DNA from: Monocercomonoides exilis
Taxonomy: Eukaryota > Preaxostyla > Oxymonadida > Polymastigidae
Assembly (NCBI GenBank): GCA_001643675.2
Contig: LSRY02000011.1
Coordinates: 1,054,001-1,118,000, forward strand
Length of the DNA: 64,000 bases
Direction of reading: 5' to 3'
Positions 44,789 through 55,905 of this stretch are shown piece after piece. The notes under the pieces are model-generated. The model had not been told where the DNA came from. It saw only the letters and a list, made by a program, of their open reading frames with translations, and made no database searches. Position 1 is the first letter of the stretch. The number at the start of each line of letters is the position of its first letter. A program made the position numbers and the translations under genes.

Positions 44789-44900
44789 ATGGGTGATTCT
44801 TTTTGAAAAGTCACTAATGCTTAATTTTCAAATAAAGTTAAATTTTCATATTTTGCTCAAATTTCTGTTTCAGCTCACAAATCTCCTCAAGAATGTTTGA
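44789..44900 (+). repeat. GGGTCATTC-family repeat, forward copy
   Basis: It begins ATGGGTGATTCTTTTTGAAA and continues TTAATTTTCAAATAAAGTTA, CATATTTTGCTCAAATTTCT, GTTTCAGCTCAC, CTCAAGAATG. This is the longest and best-preserved unit of the family and aligns with 12826-12910 and with the reverse units at 10084-10170 and 12960-13005. Confidence 0.65.
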
Positions 44901-47900
44901 AATAGCATTATCCTTGAATAGATTCCATATGGGGCAAAATTTTTTTAATTATGAAAAAAATCATGTTTTGTTCCAAACTTATTCCAGATTCATATAACAA
45001 TGCACATAACATTATTATGCTAAAAAATATTTGTGACGAAATCCATAATTTCTATTAATTTTTATTTTTGGATTCAAGCTCGATATTTGAGGAAATAACC
45101 AAAGAAAATGAGTGAAAGGCTATAATTAGAAAATTGTTTGCATTATTATATTATTTGAACAGGTATAGAAGTTTCACTGAATTGTCAATGCTTCTTTTAT
45201 TGATTTCAAATCAAAAGGAACTATTTGCGTTAAATAATTGTTACAGAATATGGAAAATTTGTTCATTCGAACTGAAAATTTGATGAAAACACAATAATAT
45301 GAGGATTTATTGAATTCTCAAAATTTTCAAGAAATATTTAAAAGAAAAAGAATAATCACTATCTGTATGGAAATAGCTTCCTTTCTTTCTTTATCATTAT
45401 CTTCTTTTTTTCCCTCTTCCTCTTTCTCCTGTTCTTTTCACTCCTTTCAAACACATCCGTCCCTCCCTTCTATCTTATGTGTTTGTTGTTCACTTTTGTT
45501 TATTATCGTCGAGTAGTCTGCATTTTTCATCGTCTTTTTCATCCTCGCCTCAACCTCAAGCATCGCTGCGCAGTCGGAGAGGTTTTGCACAAAATGTTTA
45601 TGCTTTTTGATTATCGTGTTTAAAGGCATTGGCGTTTCCCAGTATTGCTTGGGTGCTGTTGTGTCAGCAAAACACGACTAGCTCAACAGGGAAATTGCAA
45701 GTGCTACTTATGCACTCTTCAGCTGAGGGAAAGATGAAGTGCGCAAAAGTATGGAAGGAGATTGGGCTGTTGAAGGATGAAATAAAAGATATCAAGGGGG
45801 GAAGAATTATGAAGTTGCTGTTTTGATGGAAAAGTTTGTCAAATTTTGATTGATTTTGTTTTTTTAATTAATTATTTAACTTAAAAAAAGCTTCACGACT
45901 TCATTCAATACTCATTAATATTTACATTTATGTGTATCATCAACATCTTCTTATTCTTATTCTTTCTCTCCATCATCTTTAACATTTTCTTCATCAAAGT
46001 CAACACATCACCCAATTCATTCCTCCACCATCTCCAATTGCAACACTTAAGCCACCAGCAACGTCTGCTACTTCGCCTTTACCTCTTCTTTTCGAGCACA
46101 CTTTTGCTCCCCAGTCGCTTCTCTCCTCTCTCCCTGCCTTCCCTCGCTCTCAAAGATATCTGCCTTTGCAGAATGCACTTGCTCTTCTCTCACAAGTTCA
46201 GCACTTCCATTAGATGTGTTTGTGGAGTATGTCTCGCTCCATTTAATTGATTAGAAGAACGTCAACATAATATTGCTTCTGATTTCACTTGGAAGTTTCA
46301 TCGTGTTGAATGGGCTTGGCTGTTTGCAGTGGGGAAGAAGGCGTTTTGGAAGAAGAAGAATGAGAAGAGAAAAGTTAGTATTGGTGGCCGACTCCGAGTG
46401 ATCAAGCTGATCAGAAGAAGGAGATCGTTGAAGAGTGAAAGGTTCCTTTTAAAAAAGATTGAATCACACAGAGCGCAGCGGAGAGCGAGAGAAAGAGAGA
46501 GAAAGAGGATTGCGCTTGTGATAAACAGAGGCGACACACTCGCAAAAGAAGCACAGATGATGTAATGACAGAGAACCCGCTTCTTGCCTGCATTGTGATG
46601 AAGATGGAGAAGAAGAACGGAAATCAAGATGATCAACCCGAAGAAAAAGTCTGGGGCTGTTGGAGAGAAAAATAAAGGGACAATTTCATTTGAGACGGAA
46701 AAGAAAAACAAACTATTTTATACAGAAAACTTCTCAGTGTAATCCATTTCATCTGCTTCTCTTCAGTTTGATTATCCTTCTTCTTCAATTCTCAGGCAGT
46801 CTGTTTTTTCTTCGGTACTTATATCGAATTATCCTTCTCCTTCTCCTTCTCCTTCATCTTCGTCTTCGTCTTTCCATTCTCCTTTACCATTTTCCACAAC
46901 TTCTTCTTCTCCTCTATCACTATTTTATCATTTTTCATCTTTTTCTCATATTCTTGTATTTTGTCTGTTTCAACTCCTTCAACTCCTTCTTCATCTTCAT
47001 TTTTTTCTTCATCTTCATCTTCACTTCCTCCTGCTCCACTTCATTCTTCTTATTCTTCTTCCTACTCCTCTCCTTCTTCTCCACTTTGCACAACCGCTCC
47101 ACCACCTGTACGTTATCCTCATTCTTCAACATTTGTTCACTCTTCACTTCGACCTTCAATGTTTATTTTTTCTCCTTCTCTTATTTCTGATTCATCACAC
47201 TCATCATCATCGTCTTCTCTTCATCCTCCTCCTCCTTCTTCTTCTTCCATTCCAATAACTTCCTTTGCAGTTTTACTTCTTCTTCTTCTTCTTTCCTCAC
47301 ATCTTGCCCTTTGTTTCGATTTCGTGAGCCATCTCAGCGAAAACGATAGGACAAATGAAAGATAATAAGTGTCTGAGAAGCTAGTTATGTGTGTTTCGTT
47401 ATGAATATTTCAACAAAGACAATGCTCATTCCATTTTAAGACTCGCTCTGCAGTGGAGACGATGGAGACTGAAGCACAGACCTCTGGAAATGTTGCATCT
47501 GATGCTAGAAAGACAGATCTGAATGGGGTGTTCCACATAGCTCCTTCATTACAAAAGGCCCACCGAAATCTTGTGATGCTTGGAGCGACTGTGGGTGTTG
47601 CTGCACTTCCCTGTTGCTGAAGAGTGCAGAGTTAACATGCGCATAATGTGTGGAGACAAGTTCATCAGTTCGTACAACGAGAATTTATGAGCAAGTGTTT
47701 CATCAACATCTGCTTTTTGAACTGCTCGATGATAACATCAGCTTTGAAAGCCTGAGTGCTTTGCTGTGAAGAAGCAGGCAGCGAAGATGCAGTTAAAGTT
47801 GGTAAAAGAGAAATAGAAAGAAATAGAGAGAGGAAGAAAAAGGGGGAGGAATGGAGAGAGAGGAGGAGAGGAGGAGAAAACAGGATGGAAGGCAAATTGA

Positions 47901-48052
47901 GTTAGCATTTTGAATTTTTTGCAACAAAAACATATTCCCATAATTATATTTGGTTGGCTCACCGTTATTAAGATCGTGTTCATCAGATACTGTTAGGCAA
48001 CACTTGTGCTCGCTGGTTCGGGACCATCCACAGATTTGTCTGTGGTAAGCGT
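44901..48052. other. AT-rich and pyrimidine-rich debris, no convincing gene
   Basis: Frames of 60-176 codons occur on both strands but are low-complexity mirrors of each other: Ser/Phe/Leu on one strand, Lys/Glu/Arg on the other. The most protein-like are a Lys/Glu-rich minus frame at 47159-46935 (KNEDNVQVVERLCKVEKK) and a 52-codon plus frame at 47462-47620 (TSGNVASDARKTDLNGVFHI). Neither has a partner exon I can justify. It may be the remains of one or more genes like that at 48053-48958. Confidence 0.4.
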
Positions 48053-48958
48053 TCAGGCGGAAAAAGTTGGAAAAGAAAAAGAATAAGTATTAGACGAAGA
48101 AGAAGCAAAAGAAGGAGAAGGAGAAGAAGAAGCATCAATATTAGCTAATGTTGAGTAATTTGCAGTATTTGGACGAGCCATCATTGGAGAAAGAGTTCTG
48201 ATTGGAGGAGGAGTAGCTGAATGGCAAAGAAGTTGCATTTCCTCTCCTTCTCTTTCTTCTCCTTCTTCTTTTTCATTCCCTTTCTCTTCTTCTTCTTCTT
48301 CTTCTTCTTTTCCCCTATTTTCTTCTTTCACATCTTCTTCTTTCTTCTTCATCATTTCCTTCATCATCATCATCTTCTTCTTCTCTTCTTTTTTTTCTTT
48401 GAATTCATCGGCAGAACACAAACCATCTACCAATGGCTTCAACACAATCATTTTATTCGCATTAGAAAAAGAAGAGAAACGAGGAGAATGAAGAGAATGG
48501 AATGGTTGATATGATTGGCGAGAAGAAGAAGAAGAAGAAGAAGAAGAAGAAGAAGAAGAAGAAGAAAAGAAGAAGAAAAGAAGAAGAAGAAGAAGAAGAA
48601 GAAGAAGAAGAAGAAGAAGAAGAAAAGAAGAAGAAGAAGAAGAAGAAGAAGAAGAAGAAGAAGAAAGAGTATGAATCGAATCTCCGACTGTTAATTCCAC
48701 ATGATTTCCATCTTTTTTATCTGACTTCTCTTTCTCTTCAATCAACATCACTTGAGGTGCATTCAGCCTTTTCACATCATCTCGTGTCACATCCACAAAA
48801 TCACATACATAATCTAATTCTTCTTCCTCTTCCTTTTCCTCCTCGTCCTCTTCTTCTCTTTCCTTCTCCTTCTGCAAAATCCTGATCTTCTGCTCCTCTT
48901 TTGTCTGCGACAATTGCTTCCAGCTTGTGGGACTCGTTGAAGTAATTGCTTCTGTCAT
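48053..48958 (-). CDS. Ser/Glu-rich low-complexity protein with expanded triplet tract
   Basis: The ATG at 48958 gives a 301-residue frame. It opens with a helical Lys/Glu/Gln segment (TKEEQKIRILQKEKEREEED) and an ordered-looking stretch (LDYVCDFVDVTRDDVKRLN). A long homopolymer region follows where a GAA tract is read in turn as Ser, Leu, Phe and Ser. Then come KMIVLKPLVDGLCSADEF, a Met/Lys/Glu-rich stretch and a Ser-rich tail ending in PTFSA. The frame is open a few codons beyond the ATG, and a separate short frame upstream (MKEGDISIFNLHEEQEII) suggests an earlier exon that I could not join cleanly. No family is recognised; it may be the last exon of a longer gene. Confidence 0.4.
   Translation of the reverse strand: MTEAITSTSPTSWKQLSQTKEEQKIRILQKEKEREEEDEEEKEEEEELDYVCDFVDVTRDDVKRLNAPQVMLIEEKEKSDKKDGNHVELTVGDSIHTLSSSSSSSSSSSSSFLLLLLLLLLLLLLLLFFFFSSSSSSSSSSSSSSSRQSYQPFHSLHSPRFSSFSNANKMIVLKPLVDGLCSADEFKEKKEEKKKMMMMKEMMKKKEEDVKEENRGKEEEEEEEEKGNEKEEGEEREGEEMQLLCHSATPPPIRTLSPMMARPNTANYSTLANIDASSSPSPSFASSSSNTYSFSFPTFSA
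48520..48666 (+). repeat. Long interrupted GAA microsatellite
   Basis: Nearly 150 bp of GAA/AAG repeats with a few extra A insertions that shift the triplet phase. It lies inside the minus-strand frame 48958-48053. Confidence 0.95.
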
Positions 48959-49323
48959 TCGCTCCAATATCTTCTCCTTCGATAAAAACTTATCCAGTTA
49001 TGATCTCTTGTTCTTCGTGTAAATTAAATATAGATATGTCTCCCTCCTTCATGAAGAATATAGAAATGTTAACTGAAAGATAATCGAATCCGATGAAATT
49101 AACATTGATTTCAATTGGTTTTCAGCAAATGCAAGAAAGAATTTAAAAGAATATCATTTGTATTTATTATTGCATTCGAATCAATTATTGATCCTTTATT
49201 GTCATCAAATAGATATTTCTGTTCATTTTTAATATTATAAGATTTAATCATTTTGTCGTTTTTCCAATCCTGAATTTTTTGTATAGTTTTAATTATAAGT
49301 CTGTGATCAGATAATTTATTAAA
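48959..49323. other. Gap between divergent genes
   Basis: AT-rich apart from a possible 5' exon of the minus gene near 48990-49060. It should contain the promoter of the plus-strand gene at 49324; no clear TATA-like box is conserved with others. Confidence 0.4.
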
Positions 49324-52073
49324 ATGTTTAATAACAAATCAAAAGCGGCTAAAAGTCGAATTGCATCAACTATTGCAGATACGATATTTCATGCATCACC
49401 TGAGGATCCGGAGGGATGTTTTGAATATTTTGTTTTCCGCTCCAAATTTGGTGAATCCTTCCGGAAAGTGTTGGAGGTTAATTGCGCTGGTATGTTTAAA
49501 TTTTGAAACATATGAATAATTAACGATGATTTTTATCTTCTTTGTCAATTGCTTTTTGCAACATATTCTTTGTTGGCAGAGAAAATCAACAAAATACTTC
49601 GGAACCTTGCTTCATATTCAAAGTCTTTGTCAAAAAGAGACGGTGTATCCCTTCTGTCGGCGCTATCTTCTGAGATATCTTTAAAAGAACTCAAAGATAA
49701 CGGTTGGGAATTAACTCGCGGAGAATACTATTACTCACGCGAAAAAGCAAAAGACACCAAAACAAAACCTCCAACAAAAGCAACAGAGCAAAAAAAGCAG
49801 GGTTTGTTTATAAGCTTTATGTTTTTTTTTTGTATGTGCTTTCTGAAAAATATTGATGAAATAGATAATTCTCAATTTGAAATTGCTGAACGTTGGCTGA
49901 ATAGTCATAGTTCCTGCAGCTCGAGCAACGGGAGAAGAAAAAAAAGAGGTTTTTCGAGCTAATTCACATTTACGTATTCATGATGTTAATGCTTTTAATG
50001 TTATTTTTGTGTTTGTTTGTTTTATTGATCATCACTTATTGTGTTTGAATAGCTTCATCAAAAAATATATCTTCACAAAGCAACTTCTCCATCAATTCTC
50101 CAAGTGATGCGATCGATTCTGCTGATACGTTTATTATGGATGATTCTGAAACGAATTATCATAATAGGACAGATGAAAACATCTCTGATCATTACTCCGG
50201 TACAAATTGTCGTCTCATTGAGACTTCTCAAAGAACTCTTCAACCCTCAAAAAAAGAAAAAACAAACATCAAAAAAAATAAATCAATGAAAAATGAAAAA
50301 AAAGGAGATAAAAGCCAGACCAGCCAAGAAGCGTCATCAAATGCAAACGCTGTTATTCATAAAGAAGCACTGAATGAGTCCAGAACTCAGAACGGAAGTA
50401 CCAATAGCTCTAATTGTTTTAAAAATGAAAAGATTTTCTCTATCGGAGAAAAGCGAATCATTGAAAAAACGAAGAAAGAGCTGCATAGTCAATTATTACA
50501 AGAGACTGGACTGAAAATGTCATATTCAACTTTCTGTCGAAAAACAAGGAATTTCAGAAAAGCAAAAAGAAGAACAGATCTTTGTGAGGTCTGCGAGAAG
50601 GGAGAGTATTTGAAGAGAAAAAAGATTGAAATGGAGAAGAAATTGATGAAATTATCTGAATCGGAAGAGAATGAGATGAATCTTATACAAGAGCACAAAA
50701 AAATGGCAGAAAATCAACGAAACTATTTTCACTGTGTGAAAGAAAATCTGAAAAGAGGTGAAGCTGTGATCATCATGGATTTTAAGGAGAACTGGAGTTT
50801 GCCGATCACAAATCGCGAAACTGGACAAAATTTTTATGAGAAAAAGCAAATTTCTCATTTGTGCTTTGTTGTATTTAGTATTGATGATAATTGTTATTTA
50901 AAAAAAAATGTGTTTAATTTTTTTTCTGATGTTTTAACGCATGATTATAAATTCGTTTGTGAATGTTTGAATAAACTGCTTCGTTTTGATATTTTTTTGA
51001 ATGTGAATTCTTTTCATTTCTTCAGCGATAATGGACCTCACTTTCGCAACGCTCGTGTAATGCATTACATTTTTTCTTCGGCATCACCGTTGTTTGCGGG
51101 GAAAAGATGTTCGCACTCATTTTTTGCCGAGCACCACGGCAAGAATGAGTGCGATAGCGAATTCGGATTTCTGACAAACTTATTGAACAATCATCTTGGA
51201 AATCGTGAATTGACAACAATTTATGACTTGATCGACTTTTTCTGTGGCCAATGCAACTCATATTTATTTGGAGACGAGGATGATTCTTCAACAATTTATC
51301 TTCCTTGTTCAACAAATTCACATGTTCAACAAACAAGAACACCGTTCAGAGAGAATGATCAAAGCAATGCGATATCTGAAGATAACTCCCTCGACGTTAA
51401 TGATTCAACAAGGCATTATTTCTTAAAGTCTGTCCTTCATATTTTTTTTAAATTTTCTGATTATCAGTGTGTAATTTCATTTGAATCGTTTGAATTCATG
51501 TGTTTGTTCAGATATCAGCCTGGGAACTGTTTCATGTGGGGAGAAATGGCCGTTAAAGGAATGAAGAAATACTTGCATTTTTTCAACGAAAATGGAAAAC
51601 TCTATGGATCTGCTTTAAGTAACATGATCACATCGAAATGTTTTCAACTTTCATTCGCAGAAAGGGTTAGAGAAGATAAAAAGGAGAGAAAATATTTCGA
51701 TAGAACTTCGAAAATCGTCATGGCTGGAGATGATCGAGGAATGATAGGAAAGGGCGTGAGAAAAATAATCAAAGAAAGATTATCTTTGATAAATGATAAT
51801 AACAATATTGATGAACAAAACATGTGTTTTAATAATTCTTTAAGTAATTATTTTATGTCTTCCAATTCAAATAACTCTTTTTCATTTAACAATTTTCATT
51901 CAAGAAATCTTTTTAATTCAAATTCATCAACAGACAATTCAGGTATGTCGTTTTTTTCTGTTAATTCACCTATTCTTTTTCAACAAAATTTAGGTATATC
52001 TGAAGAAGAATTGATTTCTCCAAGTATGTCATTATCTTCAAATGTTTTTTATTTCAATAATTCCTTTAATTAA
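49324..52073 (+). CDS. Intact DDE-transposase-like protein, four exons
   Basis: Exons 49324-49489, 49580-49801, 49865-49948 and 50053-52073 join through GT-AG introns to 830 residues. The N-terminal third has a helical domain (KRDGVSLLSALSSEISLKEL, GWELTRGEYYYSREKA) and basic disordered DNA-binding-like sequence. A short zinc-knuckle-like DLCEVCEKG follows. The core shows an RNase H-like layout with three acidic residues: Asp400 (VIIMDFKENW), Asp483 (FFSDNGPHFRN) and Glu517 in AEHHGKNECD, the last two separated by 33 residues, as in DD(33-35)E enzymes. The C-terminus is Asn/Ser/Phe-rich. I cannot assign a transposon superfamily, and no flanking inverted repeats were found, so it may be an unclassified transposon or a domesticated gene. 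The frame is intact. Confidence 0.7.
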
Positions 52074-52916
52074 AAATTAAGTTTAAAAAAAATAAAATAA
52101 TTAATAAATGAAAGTCTAAGCTTACCCAATGAAATATGAAAAATTATTGAGGGCAAGGTCATATCCGTCCTGTTTTTATGATTTTATTATAAATCATGAA
52201 AACTTGCAGGATTTGGGTTCAGATATGACCTCCCAGGTAGACTTTTATTTATTAATTGAGATTTTTTTGATATAAAAGTGAATTGGGATATGGCAAAAAT
52301 TGTTCTAAAAATTAAAAATAAAAATAAAAAATAAAATGAAAAAAAAAATAAAAAATAAAATAAATAAAAATAAATTTTTTAGACCAAAACAGAATATGGA
52401 AAAATCTTATATTGTGGGTGGAACGATTGTCTGAAAATGAAAATTTCTCCCCATATGAATGTTTCATAGCCATATAATTAAAAATTTACAAAGAAAGAGA
52501 GTTGGTTAAAACAAGCAAAACATATAATCAAAAATAAATTAATATTTCCTTTGATCTACATCAAAAACTAAAATTGTAACAAAAAAATCCTTGTACTGCC
52601 ATTAAATAGTTTAACAAATTAATAAATGTTTATCTTTTTAATTATTGTCATCTATTTCTTCTGTTTCGATGAACAACAACAACAAAAAATAATAACCGGG
52701 TTAATGAAAATGTTCGGGTTTGTAAATCACCCTATGTGACAGATATTATTAGTAAATCCAATGCAAAATTCCAAGATTTACAAAACCGTTGAAAGTCGTG
52801 TTCTGAGAATAAACAATTCATTATTCGAGAAATTTTAGCTTCCAAAAAGTGGGAAAAAATAAAAAAAAAATGAACTGAATGCTAAAATTGATAAAAAACT
52901 GCCAATCAATCTATGT
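52074..52916. other. AT-rich 3' spacer of convergent genes
   Basis: Between the TAA of the DDE gene and the TGA of STT3. It includes the hairpin at 52156-52231 and A-rich runs near 52310-52380. No other feature is seen. Confidence 0.5.
52156..52231. repeat. Hairpin 3' of the DDE-like gene
   Basis: AGGTCATATC at 52156 pairs exactly with GATATGACCT ending at 52231, flanked by GGG and CCC. Inner pairs are CCTG with CAGG, and TTTTATGATTT with AAATCATGAAAA around a small loop. It could be a transposon end, a 3'-UTR RNA structure or a small MITE. Confidence 0.6.
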
Positions 52917-55757
52917 TCAAAACGTATCATCTGAATTCACTCTGTAAATCCGAACTATCTGTCTTTCTGAAGTGTAAGCCTCTTGCAGATGCTGCATTCT
53001 GATGTTTCCAACTCCAACCCTTTGGCCTCTTGTGATATCATATCCATTCTCAAACCCTCCTTCTTCCTTCCCAGTCTCTTCAATCCCGTAAAAGCTCATC
53101 TTATACATCAGACTCTGCGCAAAGTCCTCAGAAACATCTTCGTCCACTCGAAGCGATCCGCCAGAACCGAGTGCGTCTCCGGAATTTCCGTTGCCTGCCA
53201 GGCCGATAAACGAGGCTTCAGAGGCAGAAAGTGAGTGGAACTCCTTCTTTTTCACCTCTGGATAAACATCAGCTGAGATGCGATTCATCCAATGGAACTT
53301 GTTGATATCGTCACCCGAGTAGCCAGACGTCCCGCCAAACAGAATGAGAACGTAGTCCACATCAAGCATTCGTAGAACAGACAGTGCTCTTGTTTCGTTT
53401 GACACAAGCGCCTAAATAATACAAATGTTGAAAAAAGAAAGAAAGAAAAGAAAAGTTAAGAATAAAGAATTAAAGAAGTTTTTAGAAAAAAGTTTTCAAT
53501 GAAAAAGAAAAACATTACAAAAAGATAAGCAAAAGATATCCCCAAATACAAAGCAAACCAATCCAACAGTCGCAATATGAGTGGAATTCCACGTGTTGTT
53601 ATCGACAATCACTGTCCGATTCGCAACAGAAGCGATTTGGTATCCGTAATCCCACCACGACAGCACCCGTGCGTTCACATCTGTGTTGTGCCTCAGCCAC
53701 GAATAAGCCTCGCGAAAGTCGTCAATCACTCCAATCTTGTTCCTGTTTTTGTCTCTCATAGCCATCACAATCGACGGCTCTGAGTATTCCACTGCTGCGA
53801 TGCTCATCCACCGCACGCCGCAGACACCCAAGAGAATGATCACCATCAGCAGCGAGACAAACGGCAGGGCGGGACCAAAGCGCCTTGAAAACCAATCAGA
53901 GAAGACACCAATTGTGGATTCAATGCTGGAAAGAAAAGACTTTGATGCAGATGATATGGAGCGTGAAGATGAAGAAGAAGAAGAAGATGATGATGATGAT
54001 CTGTTAAGTTGATTGATTTTTCTCTCTATTGAAGAGCTGGATGTGTCAGATTGTTTCTTTCCTCTTGTTATCTCTTGTTGTTGTTGTTGCTGCTGCTGGC
54101 TTTCGCTTTCATTCCTTCTGCCTCCTTGCTTTTTCTTCTTTTCATCTCTGATTTCAACCCAACCTTGGGCAATCGACTCAATCATGTGCTCCAGCGCTAC
54201 AGAAGCCAGAACCACAGCAGCTGGAGTCATAACAAGGACTAGCCGCACCATTTCTGATGCAAAATACAGCGACGTGAGAGCGTAGAAGATTATGAAAATG
54301 ATTCCATCGTTGCGCTTTTTCAGGTACGCCATCTGAAACTCATCGAGATGGAATGAAGTGTCTCCATGAGCATATTCCGGGTCTTCCCTCAGCCGCTTCT
54401 GATGCCGCTTCTCGTTTTCTTCTGTCGCAAGACGGCTGCACAAGATGTATATTCCTGGAATGATCAGCAGCGCCACAACAGAAAGCGCGTGGTGAAGAGA
54501 CGACCAGGTCGATGGCTGGTGTTCTGACACAGACGCAATCAGAGGCATGTGCTTCTTTGCGTGTGTTGGGTGCAGCAGGTTGTAGAATCGCCCTGTCCAA
54601 GGAGTGATGTACCCGCTCAGAGACACCAGAAAAGCGAGAAGCACAACAACTCCCAATGAAATAGGCAAAGTGATTGTGAGAAATCTCTTTTTTTGAGCAG
54701 AACTTACGTCTTTCAGAACATCGTTCCACACCCACAGAGCAAAACGATATCCATTAATAAACAAGAAAGCAAGAAAAGCAGACAAATGCTCGCCTGATTG
54801 AACAGGCATGAAAGAAATAAATTGTATTTGCATTGAAAGCAGAATGCCAGTTACATAGAAAGTGTTGTAGGCCACGTGTAACCTTGCCGAATATCTTCCT
54901 AAAAGAATCATTCCAACCACGTATAGTGGAATAAGGTTGATGATATATACGTAACCTCCCCAGGCAGCAACCATATAGAAGTAGCATAAAGAACATATAA
55001 TTCCATCAAACATCCCTCCGCTTTGAACAGCTTTGATCCATGACCAAAATACGGCAAGCAAGGCAAATATAGATATGCACTCATTATCGAATGCGCCTGC
55101 AACTGAGCGTGACATGTAACCTGGAATAATTGCGATGATCATGGATGCAAAATATGCAGATGTTTTTCCCCAGATCTGTTTTGTAATTGCATAAGTGACA
55201 AAAACCGTGAAGACAGAGAAAATAACTGGTAGAAAAACGCATGAATCGCGTATGCTGATGGGAAATCCGAAAAATCTCACAATTTTATAGAACAATGATG
55301 CACTCCACATCAGACCTATAATTATTGTCAAACAAAACATAAATATAACTTTTTAACAAAGGAATGGCGAACCAGGATAAACAGTAGCTCCCACAATTCT
55401 GCCAAGAGGGTACCATGCTCTATCATCAAACCAGTTATGAAACTTATAAATTCCTTCATTTATGAGATATTCAGTCGAACGATAGTTAAAATATGGATCA
55501 AATTCATGAATAACTATTAAAACATCATTTGTCATTCAGAAATTTGATATTTAAAATATTTAGAAGTTATTCAATCTATAAATTTCGAAAAAAACAAATA
55601 AACCTTTTTCATAAAAAATAACAGGGAAAAGTCTTGGAAGAATAGCTAAAACGCACGAAAAGAAAAGGAAAAAGGGGGTAGCATATGGGCGAAATCGGTC
55701 AAGCAAAGATTTCTTTGGTTTAACCGAGTATGAATCGAACCATTCATATTGGTACAT
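52917..55757 (-). CDS. STT3: Oligosaccharyltransferase catalytic subunit STT3
   Basis: STT3 transfers the lipid-linked oligosaccharide to Asn in N-x-S/T sites of proteins entering the ER lumen. Exons 55757-55604, 55513-55373, 55315-53559 and 53411-52917 (three GT-AG introns) give 848 residues, within the family's range. Diagnostic motifs appear in order: [12 protein letters not shown] (first luminal loop, catalytic Asp), [23 protein letters not shown] near residue 170, the multi-spanning membrane region, [17 protein letters not shown] with WWDYG near residue 650, [13 protein letters not shown], and [11 protein letters not shown] followed by YSGDDINKF. The loop before the luminal domain has unusual Gln8 and Ser-rich insertions. 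The start ATG fits the family's short cytosolic N-terminus. It diverges from the NME7 homologue across 148 bp. Confidence 0.97.
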
Positions 55758-55905
55758 TTGTGGGAAAGATCATTATTTTCTTTGCTTTGAAAATAATCAA
55801 AATAAACAAAAACTCATTTTTGTCATTATTGGATGTGCAGAAATCATCTCGAAAAAAATTATTTCGAAAATAAGTGTATGGGTCAAATTTTGGAAACCGT
55901 TTATC
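55758..55905. promoter_or_regulatory. Bidirectional promoter region, STT3/NME7
   Basis: Only 148 bp separate the two start codons, which face away from each other, so both promoters must share or abut in this AT-rich gap. No strong TATA box stands out. The regulatory role is inferred from position. Confidence 0.5.

Noticed and set aside
45300-48050. A spliced gene from the Lys/Glu-rich minus frames and Ser-rich plus frames
   Set aside because: Low-complexity frames on the two strands mirror each other and no set of splice junctions gave a coherent product.
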